47,371 nucleotides of DNA from Laspinema olomoucense D3b (GTDB lineage: Bacteria > Cyanobacteriota > Cyanobacteriia > Cyanobacteriales > Laspinemataceae), in NCBI RefSeq assembly GCF_025370785.1, contig NZ_JAMXFA010000022.1:1312-48682 (forward strand). The letters are read 5' to 3'. This document shows positions 16,080-24,452 of the stretch, in pieces; the first letter of the stretch is position 1, and every line of letters begins with the position of its first letter. Position numbers and translations under genes: made by a program. Under the pieces are notes generated by a model, which did no database searches, was not told the DNA's origin, and worked only from the letters and a program-made list of their open reading frames with translations.

Positions 16080-19000
16080 TTACCTTAAAATTAAAGCCAG
16101 TAATTTTTCAAATTGATACTGATTAGCTAAAGAGTAAAGGGCCTGGGCTAAAGCAGGTTCTTCTAAACCCACTTGTTCGATCGCCGAGGCAATCAGTTCT
16201 AAATCCCCTTGGATTAAACCATCCTGTAAACTATCCAGGTATTCCCGAGGAATATTCGCCAGGTCCGATGGTTTCAGTGAGATAGATTTCTCTTTAAAAC
16301 CCGCAGTTTCTGGGGTTCTATTGGTGTCCCGTGATAGGCCTAAATGAGTGGCGATCGCCTCAAAAATCTCCACCTCTCGGAAGGGTTTGCGAACCAAACC
16401 ATCACAACCTGCCGCCAAAATTTGTGATTTATCAAAATCCCAACCACTCGCGGTAATCGCGACAATTGCTGGAACGGGGATTTGAGGATTATTTCGACAA
16501 TGCGCTTTAATCCGACGGGTAGCTTCATACCCATCTATTTTAGGCATCCGCATATCCATCCAAATTAAATGCGGTAAAAACTGCTGCCACATTTGCAGGA
16601 CTTCTGCACCGTCAACGGCTCGTTTTAATTCAAACCCAAAAGGTTGAAGAATTTCTATCAACAATTGGCTGTTATAATCGTGATCATCAACCACAATCAT
16701 TCGGTAGCCCGGTTGTTGCCGCTGGATAGGGGGAACTAGCACAAGGGGGTTAATTCCAGGAATTTCTCCCCCCGTGACAACCCGGACAGGAATCTCAAAT
16801 TTAAAGGTTGTAACGGGACCCAACTTGGAGGGGGAGTCGGTAATAATTTCACAACATGGCTCCCCCTCCCTATAGAATTTCCCACTGCTTTGGACCGAGA
16901 TCTCCCCACCCATTAAGCGGACAAACTGAGCGCTAATATTTAATCCCAAGCCTGTTCCTTCTTGGGAATAAATCCTCACCCCCGTTTGGGCAAAGGGTTT
17001 AAAAAGATGTTCAAAGTACATCGGGTCAATGCCGATTCCTGTATCCGAAACTTCAAAGCAAATTTTGGCTAAGTCCCCACCGGTAACCCCAGGGATTTCC
17101 GACTCTTTACCCACTCTGCTGACTCGTAAAGAGACCTGACCCTCAGCGGTAAATTTAATCGCATTACCCAGCAAATTAATCAGAACCTGACGCAGTTTTA
17201 CCTCATCGGTTCTAATATAATGGGGAACATTGACTGCCGAATCAATCGTGAGGGCTAACCCCTTTTCTCTTGCTTTTAAAGAGAACATATTCTGCACATC
17301 AACTAATAAGCTGCAGAGGTCAAAATCATTTTCACTGAGGGTCATGGTCCCCGCCTCAATTTTGGAGAGGTCAAGTACCCGTTCAATCAGGTCGAGGAGA
17401 TGTTCCCCACTTTTGCGAACGATATTCAGATGTTCTTGCTGTTCTCGGGTGAGATTAGCCGCCGCACTGATCAGTTGCGAAAAGCCTAAAATAGCCGTCA
17501 GGGGAGTTCTTAATTCATGACTCATGTTAGCGAGGAAGGCACTTTTAGCGCGGTTGGCTGCTTCTGCCGCATCTTTGGCCCGTTCGAGTTCGGTTTCCGC
17601 GAGTTTACGGGGGGTAATATCCTCAACGGAACCCAAAATGTGAGAGGGTGTTCCCTCCGCCGATCGGGAAAAGACGACTTCGCGGGCATTCAACCAACGC
17701 CAGTCCCCATTTTTGTGGCGAAATCGGTATTCGGTAGAGAGGACGTCACTATCTTGAAGTGAGAGAAAACGAGCAGTTCCCTGGGAGAAGAGAGATTGAT
17801 CCTCGGGATGATAGCGTTCCAGAGCCCATTTAGGGTTGGCCTCCCCGAGTTCAGCGGGACAGTAGCCTAAAATACCGAGGGATTGCTGATTGAGATAAAC
17901 GCTGGTGTTGGTAGAAAGGTCGCGCAAATATAAAATATGGGGAATGGCATCGGCCACTTTTTGGAGAAAATGCTGACTGGTGCTTAATGCCTCTTCGATT
18001 TGTTTACGATCGCTGATATCCCGTCCCACCGCTTGGTATTCCAAAATCCGCCCGGATTCGTCAAAGATGCCGCGAGTCACCCACTGAGTCCAGCGTCGTT
18101 CTCCTCGGGCGATCGCCCGATTTTCAAAAGTAACCACCGGATTTTGCGGGGATATTTGCTCCACAAGTTGGGCCACAGATTCCCGGTCCTCGGCCACGAT
18201 CGCCGGTTCATAGTGATGGGCGATCGCCTCGTCTCGGGTCACCCCAAAAAATCGGCAAAACGCTTCATTCACAAAGGTGACTATGCCATCGGGCAGAAAT
18301 CGCACAATCAGCTCAGTCTGGTCCTCTAAAATCGCCCGATAGCGCGCCTCACTATGGCGCAGATCCTGTTGCACCTCAAAGCGATCGGTAATGTCAGAAA
18401 ACGAGGCTACCACTGCTGCTGGACGGTCTTCCCCCAGGTGAAATAACGGTTGCGAGTTGATGGAAATCCAGGTTAAGCTGCCATCGGGTTTATGCACACC
18501 CATGACCACATTCGCACAAGGTTCCCCGGTTGCTAGGGTAACCATTGCCGGATGTTCATGTCCCGGAAATGGAGTTCCATCTTCCCGAATCGCTTGCCAG
18601 CCGGGGTCTAAGGAGGTTTTTCCCGTCATTTGTTCCCGAGATAACCCGAGGATCCGTTCCGCACTCGCATTACAAGTGCGAATTTCCCCGCTGGCTTCCT
18701 GTAAGACAACCCCCTCCGCCATCGCCGCAATGACCGAGCGATACCGTTCTTCGCTTTCATGTAAAGCGACTTCTGCCCGCTTACGTTCCGTGACATCCCG
18801 GACGATACAAACCACTTCGTCTACTCCGCTTTTGACAATGCGAGCTTCGTAGCTATGTACTCCATCCTCTTGTACCAGTTCATGTTCATAAGTTTGCAAG
18901 GTTCCGGTTTGCACCGCCCTTTGGAACCGCTCAAACAAATCCATCTTGGTGGATTCAGGCATGGGCAACTCTCGCAAATTTTTGCCGATTAGCGCTTTGG

Positions 19001-21272
19001 GGGGGAGATTGAAAATCTGATTTTGAGACTCTACATCCAGATACGTGCCATCAATCCGTTGCCGGAACATCATATCAGGAATCGCATTTAAAAGGGCCTG
19101 AATCCGTTCTTCGCTTAAACGTAGAGCTGCTTCGGTTTGTTTGAGTTCTGTAATATCCGTGGAAATTCCACAGAGGGCATAGATGGTCCCATCGGGATTT
19201 TTGAGGGGAACTTTGATGGTTAAATAGTGGTGTAATTCGTTGCTATGTTGAACCACTCCAATATCAAAAGACTGAATAATTGATCCAGTTTGAATCACTT
19301 CTCGGTCTTTTTCTTGCATATACTGGGCCATTTCCGGGGAGAAAAACTTAAAATCATCAAAACCGATCACTTCGGATTTGACTCCGCCCAGCCATTCAAC
19401 CCCTACGCGATTCATGTAAGTATATTGACTGTTTAAATTTTTGAGGTAAATGCAGGCCCCAACGTTTTCCAACAGGGCGGATAACGTCTGTTCGCTCTTA
19501 CGGAGGGAGGCTTCCATCTGCTGCCGATCGCAAATTTCTTGCTCTAAGCGTTGATTGATTTGAGCCAGTTCAGCGGTGCGATCGCGCACTTGCATTTCCA
19601 AGGTCCGATTGTAATCTTCTAGCAGGTTTTCCGCTTGTTTGCGTTCGGTAATATCGCTCGTGACGGCAGTAATCATCCAGCAGTTAGCTGCTTCATCCCG
19701 GCGGGAAATTAAGGTTTGCAATAACCACCGGAACTGGCCGTTTTTATGCCGAAACCGATGCTCAACCTCGATCGCCCCTTCCACACAAACCCGTTCTAAA
19801 TTACCCACCATCGCCTCTTTATCCTCCCTCGGTAACCGAGATAGCCAGAGGTCCGGTTGTGCTAACAATTCTTCCGCCGTGAATCCGACTAAAGCCGCAG
19901 CTCCCGGGGAAATATACTCATATTCCCAAAATTCCTCACTATATAACCGCAGACTAGAAATCAGCACGGAGGCATTCTGTAACACCGCTTTGAGTCGTTC
20001 TTCCGAGAGTTGCAGCGCCGCTTCGGCTTGTTTGCGTTCCGTGATATCGGTAATCGTGCCGACATACCCTATGGGCTTTCCTTCTGCATCTTTTTCAACT
20101 CCTGCTTGTCCAACCACCCAAAGTTCACTGCCATCGGGTTGCAGAAAGCGGTACTCACAATTAAAGGGGATGCCATGCTCAACAAAATTCAACCACTCAC
20201 AAATGGTGCGATCGCGGTCCTGTGGGTGTAAGGTCCTTGTCCACCCCGGTCCCATTGACTCTTGTTCCGATAAGCCAATCATTTCAAAACTGCGATCGTT
20301 CCCATAGAGACAATTGCCCTGGAGATCCGTGCGGAAAATGCCCACGGGTGAAGCTTTAGCCAGCGCAGCATAGCGCTCTTCACTTTCTTGAAGGGCTTTT
20401 TGGGCCTGTTTCCATTCCGTAATATCTAGGGCAATGCCTGTGATCCTCCAGGAATCCGCCCCCACTTCCGGTTGAACACTGAAGGTATGGGAAATCCAGC
20501 GCCAACTGCCATTCTTATGCTGGAATCGATACTCTAATGTGAGGTTATCTCCAGCCGCCAGTTGTTCTAAGGCCGGTTGGACGATCGCTGCTCTCTCTTC
20601 TGGGTCAATGTGCGACCACCATAAACCCGGTTGCCTTAACAACTCAGCCGATGGATATCCAAAAATTGCCTCGGCACTAGGAGAACAGTATTGATACTCC
20701 CAGGAGTGACTGGGGAAAATTGTAGCACAATAAATAAATATATCAGAATTTTCCAGAACCGTTGTCTGAAATTTCTCACAAGTGAGTGGAAGGGAGACCG
20801 GAGTCCCTATCTCCGCCGGGGAGTCCGGAGCAGGACCCTCGCTCACAGTGCCAAGGCGATCGCCAATATCAGCCACCGTCATCAGTGCGCCCGTAATCGC
20901 TCCCTTGTCATCCCAAACCGGCACTGAGCGCAGTTCTAGGGCGATTTTCTGACCGTTGTGATTCTGGTAGATCCTCTCAATGGTCAGGGGTTCTCCTAAA
21001 AGCGATCGCCGCCAAGGTTGATGACTTTCCCAGGGCGCAATCATCGGCCCTGAATCCTCCCCCACAGCCAAGACATCGCCCCCCAGCAACTGCTGGAAAT
21101 AATCATTGGTATAGGCGAGGTTGCCCTCAGGATTAATTAGAGCCACCCCCACGGGTAGCGCTGCCAGAAGTTGATATGATCGCCCTTCGCTGCCGTCTAG
21201 GGCTTCTTGATGGTGTTTCATTGCAGAATAGGGTCGAATGAGTGAGCCAGTCTCTGACTTCAATTTTGGCAT
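16080..21272 (-). CDS. Nine-PAS hybrid sensor histidine kinase
   Basis: A 1730-residue hybrid kinase without membrane segments. I count nine successive PAS modules, several followed by PAC-type ends (WRITGIALDITEWKQ, GYVGTITDITERKQAE). Then come a HisKA domain with SHELRTP (His near 1252), an ATPase domain (NLLGNAIKF, DTGIGID, GTGLGLNIS) and a receiver domain with the phosphoacceptor in LIWMDMRMPK (Asp near 1572). The last ~70 residues form a conserved helical tail seen on many cyanobacterial hybrid kinases, without an obvious Hpt histidine. The many PAS domains suggest redox, light or ligand integration, but no cofactor site is evident. It is the last gene of a likely three-gene minus-strand transcript with the TonB-like gene and a 33-codon gene. 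Confidence 0.92.
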   Translation of the reverse strand: MPKLKSETGSLIRPYSAMKHHQEALDGSEGRSYQLLAALPVGVALINPEGNLAYTNDYFQQLLGGDVLAVGEDSGPMIAPWESHQPWRRSLLGEPLTIERIYQNHNGQKIALELRSVPVWDDKGAITGALMTVADIGDRLGTVSEGPAPDSPAEIGTPVSLPLTCEKFQTTVLENSDIFIYCATIFPSHSWEYQYCSPSAEAIFGYPSAELLRQPGLWWSHIDPEERAAIVQPALEQLAAGDNLTLEYRFQHKNGSWRWISHTFSVQPEVGADSWRITGIALDITEWKQAQKALQESEERYAALAKASPVGIFRTDLQGNCLYGNDRSFEMIGLSEQESMGPGWTRTLHPQDRDRTICEWLNFVEHGIPFNCEYRFLQPDGSELWVVGQAGVEKDAEGKPIGYVGTITDITERKQAEAALQLSEERLKAVLQNASVLISSLRLYSEEFWEYEYISPGAAALVGFTAEELLAQPDLWLSRLPREDKEAMVGNLERVCVEGAIEVEHRFRHKNGQFRWLLQTLISRRDEAANCWMITAVTSDITERKQAENLLEDYNRTLEMQVRDRTAELAQINQRLEQEICDRQQMEASLRKSEQTLSALLENVGACIYLKNLNSQYTYMNRVGVEWLGGVKSEVIGFDDFKFFSPEMAQYMQEKDREVIQTGSIIQSFDIGVVQHSNELHHYLTIKVPLKNPDGTIYALCGISTDITELKQTEAALRLSEERIQALLNAIPDMMFRQRIDGTYLDVESQNQIFNLPPKALIGKNLRELPMPESTKMDLFERFQRAVQTGTLQTYEHELVQEDGVHSYEARIVKSGVDEVVCIVRDVTERKRAEVALHESEERYRSVIAAMAEGVVLQEASGEIRTCNASAERILGLSREQMTGKTSLDPGWQAIREDGTPFPGHEHPAMVTLATGEPCANVVMGVHKPDGSLTWISINSQPLFHLGEDRPAAVVASFSDITDRFEVQQDLRHSEARYRAILEDQTELIVRFLPDGIVTFVNEAFCRFFGVTRDEAIAHHYEPAIVAEDRESVAQLVEQISPQNPVVTFENRAIARGERRWTQWVTRGIFDESGRILEYQAVGRDISDRKQIEEALSTSQHFLQKVADAIPHILYLRDLSTNTSVYLNQQSLGILGYCPAELGEANPKWALERYHPEDQSLFSQGTARFLSLQDSDVLSTEYRFRHKNGDWRWLNAREVVFSRSAEGTPSHILGSVEDITPRKLAETELERAKDAAEAANRAKSAFLANMSHELRTPLTAILGFSQLISAAANLTREQQEHLNIVRKSGEHLLDLIERVLDLSKIEAGTMTLSENDFDLCSLLVDVQNMFSLKAREKGLALTIDSAVNVPHYIRTDEVKLRQVLINLLGNAIKFTAEGQVSLRVSRVGKESEIPGVTGGDLAKICFEVSDTGIGIDPMYFEHLFKPFAQTGVRIYSQEGTGLGLNISAQFVRLMGGEISVQSSGKFYREGEPCCEIITDSPSKLGPVTTFKFEIPVRVVTGGEIPGINPLVLVPPIQRQQPGYRMIVVDDHDYNSQLLIEILQPFGFELKRAVDGAEVLQMWQQFLPHLIWMDMRMPKIDGYEATRRIKAHCRNNPQIPVPAIVAITASGWDFDKSQILAAGCDGLVRKPFREVEIFEAIATHLGLSRDTNRTPETAGFKEKSISLKPSDLANIPREYLDSLQDGLIQGDLELIASAIEQVGLEEPALAQALYSLANQYQFEKLLALILR

Positions 21273-21351
21273 TGTCTACCCCACTCTGGGTAGCCACTTT
21301 TTCGATTTCCTCAAACCCGCCCATCGGCGATCGCCTGGAAGTGATCATCAC

Positions 21352-21453
21352 TCATCGTTTCCCCGCCACCCAAATGCAGCCCATAATAAACAGGGTAAAC
21401 CCCAAATAACCCCAAACCGTTACCCACTCCTGCCAATTTCCACTGTCCATCAT
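21352..21453 (-). CDS. 33-residue single-helix membrane protein
   Basis: A very short gene, 33 codons from the ATG at 21453 to the TGA at 21352. GGAGG lies 7 nt before the ATG, the best ribosome site in this neighbourhood. The first ~9 residues are polar (MDSGNWQE). Residues 10-30 are hydrophobic and rich in Trp, Gly and Phe (three Trp, one Cys), and the protein ends in Lys-Arg. That pattern suggests one membrane helix with a positive C-terminal end in the cytosol. It lies 31 bp after the TonB-like gene and 79 bp before the hybrid kinase, all on the same strand. I recognise no family; size and topology recall small subunits of membrane complexes, but function is unknown. Confidence 0.6.
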   Translation of the reverse strand: MMDSGNWQEWVTVWGYLGFTLFIMGCIWVAGKR

Positions 21454-21484
21454 TCCCGTTCCTCCATCCTCGCCCAACAACAGC

Positions 21485-22723
21485 TTACTGTGCAAAGAGG
21501 ACTGGAATCACCCGTCCCTGTTGACCCTGTTCTGAAGGATCAAATTTCCAAGTTTTGATTTGCTCTCTAGCCACATCATCGAGGATATCATAACCGCTAG
21601 ACTGCTGAATTTCCGATGAAATTACCGTCCCATCCGGGGCAATATCGGCGATCAGAATCACCGTCCCTTCCCAGGCATTATCCAAGGCAAGCTGGGGATA
21701 GGGGGGAGGATCGCAACGACGACAGGCAATCTCCTCCAGTCCCGACTCGTTTCCCAAATTTCCAGTCTCCCCTAGAGTTGAATCCGCCTCAACCCCCGGC
21801 AATGGAGTCTCGTTTTGCCCTGGAGTCCCCTCAGTTTCGTTCCAGGGTTCAGACAGGCGATCGAGATTTGACTCCCAGGGGTCAGTGGATTCCCCCGTCA
21901 CAATCACCCCAGGATTGAACGGCGACTCATATCTAACCGGCGAAGGCAGTCCCCGGGTTTCCGCGACAATCTTCACATCGGGGACCGCTGGCAGTCGTTG
22001 TGGAGTAAGGGATTCTGTCCCCATCGCATCCCCCTGGATGTCATTAGAATCGGTAATTCGGGAATTATGCCCAGGGTCCAACGGGGAAGAATTCGTAAAG
22101 GGGGACATCTCCTGGGGCGGCATGGGGGCCGGGTCGGGAATCGGTTCCGGGGGCCTCTGTCCGGGTAACGCTTCTGCCCGCAACTCTGATCGCGGCGTTT
22201 CTATCGCTTCTGCTACTTCTGCTACTGGGGTTTGCGGCGCTGCCTCCAACGGTTCGGGCTCCGGAGTGGGTTCCGCCATCAGTTCCGCAGTAGGTTCGGC
22301 GGTGGCAGATTCTATTGCCTCCGGTTGCGGCATTAGTTCCGCAGTGGGCTCGGCGGTGGCAGATTCTATTGCCTCGGGTTCTACGGTGGCAGATTCTATT
22401 GCCTCCGCTTCCGGCATCAGTTCCGGAGTAGGTTCGGGGGTGGGAGATTCTATTGCCTCCGGTTCCGGCATTGCCTCTGGGGTGGCAGATGCGATCGCCT
22501 CCGATTCCGGCATCAACTCTTCCGGTTCCGCCGTAGACTCTTCCAACACAATAAATTCAATTGGCTCCTCGGTACCGTCCGATTTTAAATTAATCAAAGG
22601 CATCACAAATGCCAGTACCGCCAGATGCACCACCGCTGACCCCATCACACTAAATTTAATAAACCGGGCAATCTGCTTTTCTTGTTGTTCTCGCCCTTTT
22701 GCAGAAACCGTTGAAACCGTCAT
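21485..22723 (-). CDS. TonB-like energy-transducer protein
   Basis: A 412-residue TonB-family protein. Residues ~24-46 form the N-terminal membrane anchor (VMGSAVVHLAVLAFVMPLI). Residues ~70-190 are a Pro/Glu/Ala-rich spacer built from degenerate repeats such as PEAIESATAEPTAEL, suited to span the periplasm. The C-terminus (~330-412) is a TonB domain with YPQLALDNAWEGTVIL, APDGTV, SSGYDILDD and WKFDP. It would couple inner-membrane energy to outer-membrane receptors. No exbB, exbD or receptor gene lies in the window. The four-residue CRRC motif just before the TonB domain is unusual. Likely first gene of a transcript that continues into the 33-codon gene and the hybrid kinase. Confidence 0.85.
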   Translation of the reverse strand: MTVSTVSAKGREQQEKQIARFIKFSVMGSAVVHLAVLAFVMPLINLKSDGTEEPIEFIVLEESTAEPEELMPESEAIASATPEAMPEPEAIESPTPEPTPELMPEAEAIESATVEPEAIESATAEPTAELMPQPEAIESATAEPTAELMAEPTPEPEPLEAAPQTPVAEVAEAIETPRSELRAEALPGQRPPEPIPDPAPMPPQEMSPFTNSSPLDPGHNSRITDSNDIQGDAMGTESLTPQRLPAVPDVKIVAETRGLPSPVRYESPFNPGVIVTGESTDPWESNLDRLSEPWNETEGTPGQNETPLPGVEADSTLGETGNLGNESGLEEIACRRCDPPPYPQLALDNAWEGTVILIADIAPDGTVISSEIQQSSGYDILDDVAREQIKTWKFDPSEQGQQGRVIPVLFAQ

Positions 22724-23040
22724 TCCTTGTGGATCTCCTCAGAACAAAAGTAGGGATGGCGGCGGGTTAGATAACGCCTAAATCAGCCCTACAGACAAAA
22801 TCGGTACCTTACCTGCCAGGGTAGCGCACCCTCGCATAAGTCGGCGGACTTCAATCAATTTAATTCCCATAGCATCCCGTGAACGCCTGTCATTTCCGGG
22901 TCAGACATCGAAATCCAGGGATTTTTTAATCAAAAGAACCAGGAGATTTAATCCTATCCCCATGTTTAGATTAACCCTGGAACTCTCAGTTTTCCGTTTC
23001 GTGAAGGGATTTACAAAAAAACTTGGCGATCGTTCATCTA
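22724..23040. other. 317-bp intergenic region
   Basis: Lies between the minus-strand Uma2 gene and the TonB-like gene, so a promoter for the TonB-like gene is expected. I see no gene, no strong hairpin and no repeat. Confidence 0.5.
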
Positions 23041-23652
23041 CTAAAATCGGGGGATTTCCTGTCGAGGGATACCCTGAAAAAATTCAGTTCTAGCTTGGAG
23101 ACGGGAAGGCATTTGCACACAACGAACCAGCAATTCAATATCCAAATTAGGGAACAATTCGCTTGTCAAAATTTGCTCATAGTCTTCCCCACGAAAGCGG
23201 TAGAGCGCAAGCTGATTATTTTCCCAAAACCAGACTTCCGTAAATTCAAATCGCTGGTATTTTGCCAGTTTTTTGGGATTGCCACTGGTAATGACCACTT
23301 CAATGGCCAAATCGGGATGAGGTTTGCGATCGCCAATATAATAGGATTCATCCGGCTCAAACGACACTCCCTTAGTTTCTGACTCCCGAGTTGCTTTTCC
23401 GATGGGGATGAACTCAATGCCCATTTCAAACAAATAAATCTCTAGTAAGATGGCGATCGCTTTTTTAATCGATTCATGTTCCTCGCCAGTCGTCATTAGT
23501 TCCACACACCCATCTAAATAAGAAATTCGTAACCCCGCCACCTGATTCATCAACACTTGAATCGCCTTGAATTCTTGCCAACTCTGATACCCCGGAAGAA
23601 TTAACCGCTGTTCGGGCAAGGGGATAATTTTTGGAGCCAGTTGTGTTGTCAT
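23041..23652 (-). CDS. Uma2 family (DUF820) putative nuclease, copy 1
   Basis: A 203-residue member of the Uma2/DUF820 family, which has a PD-(D/E)XK nuclease fold and is massively expanded in cyanobacteria. Visible family features are LPGYQSWQEF near the N-terminus, YLDGCVELM, and the probable active-site region PDLAIEVVITSG followed by YQRFEFTEVWFWE. The start ATG has AGAGGT at 7-nt spacing. It is nearly identical to the gene upstream (23752-24348) except at the C-terminus and in scattered positions, so the pair is a recent tandem duplication. The biological role of Uma2 proteins is unsettled; some are associated with mobile elements. Confidence 0.85.
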   Translation of the reverse strand: MTTQLAPKIIPLPEQRLILPGYQSWQEFKAIQVLMNQVAGLRISYLDGCVELMTTGEEHESIKKAIAILLEIYLFEMGIEFIPIGKATRESETKGVSFEPDESYYIGDRKPHPDLAIEVVITSGNPKKLAKYQRFEFTEVWFWENNQLALYRFRGEDYEQILTSELFPNLDIELLVRCVQMPSRLQARTEFFQGIPRQEIPRF

Positions 23653-23751
23653 CGCCGTTACCTCTGGTTTCCGTCTATTTTATCTATTGCACCATTCTCA
23701 ACTCCGCCAGGTGTTGCTTTTTTATCGCTCACCCCGTAAAATCTGGAGGAT

Positions 23752-24348
23752 TTATTGTCGGTGAATCCCTTGAACAAATTCGGCATGAGCCTGAATCCGG
23801 GAAGGCATTTGCACACAACGGACCAGCAATTCAATATTCAAATCAGGGAACAATTCGCTTGTCAAAATTTGCTCATAGTCGTCCCCACGAAAGCGGTAGA
23901 GCGCCAGTTGGTTATTTTCCCAAAACCAGACTTCTGTAATCTCAAATCGCTTATATTTTTCCAGTTTTTTGGGATTGCCACTGGTGATGACAACTTCAAT
24001 GGCTAAATCGGGATGAGATTTGCGATCGCCAATATAATAGGATTCATCCGGCTCAAATGACACCCCCTTAGTTTCCGACTCCCGCGTTGCATTTCCCACC
24101 GGGATATATTCCATCCCCATTTCGCAAAAATAAAGCTGTAGTAAAAAGCCAATAATTGTTTTGATAGTCTCATGTTGCTCCCCCGTTGTCATCAGTTCCA
24201 CACACCCATCTAAATAAGAAATTCGCACCCCTGCAACCTGGTCCATCAAGGCTTGAATCGCTTTGAATTCTTGCCAACTCTGATACCCAGGCAGAATCAA
24301 CCGCTGTTCGGGCAAGGGGATAATTTTTTCCGCAAGTTGTGTTGTCAT
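23752..24348 (-). CDS. Uma2 family (DUF820) putative nuclease, copy 2
   Basis: A 198-residue paralogue of the adjacent Uma2 gene, with the same MTTQLA start, the same AGAGGTAACGGCG leader before the ATG, and the same PDLAIEVVITSG active-site segment. A TTG seven codons upstream also opens the frame, but the match to copy 1 begins at this ATG. It ends eight residues after the last shared segment (FVQGIHRQ against FFQGIPRQEIPRF). The 99-bp gap between the copies also resembles the leader, so the duplication unit was about 0.7 kb. Function as for copy 1. Confidence 0.85.
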   Translation of the reverse strand: MTTQLAEKIIPLPEQRLILPGYQSWQEFKAIQALMDQVAGVRISYLDGCVELMTTGEQHETIKTIIGFLLQLYFCEMGMEYIPVGNATRESETKGVSFEPDESYYIGDRKSHPDLAIEVVITSGNPKKLEKYKRFEITEVWFWENNQLALYRFRGDDYEQILTSELFPDLNIELLVRCVQMPSRIQAHAEFVQGIHRQ

Positions 24349-24419
24349 CGCCGTTACCTCTGGTTTCAATCTATTTTATCCATTGGTTCTCGTTATTGGC
24401 ACTGAATAGCTAAAAATAA

Positions 24420-24441
24420 CCCCCAGCCTCAAGGCTGGGGG
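24420..24441 (-). terminator. Rho-independent terminator of the transketolase-like gene
   Basis: On the minus strand CCCCCAGCC, loop TTGA, GGCTGGGGG forms a perfect 9-bp stem 11 bp after the stop codon. It is followed by GTTATTTTTAGC, a U-rich tail. This is the clearest terminator in the window. Confidence 0.9.
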
Positions 24442-24452
24442 CCAAATCACCC

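Noticed and set aside
21885-22781. 298-codon plus-strand frame opposite the TonB-like gene
   Set aside because: It is the antisense of the Pro/Glu/Ala spacer, giving a Ser/Gly/Ala-rich shadow without features.
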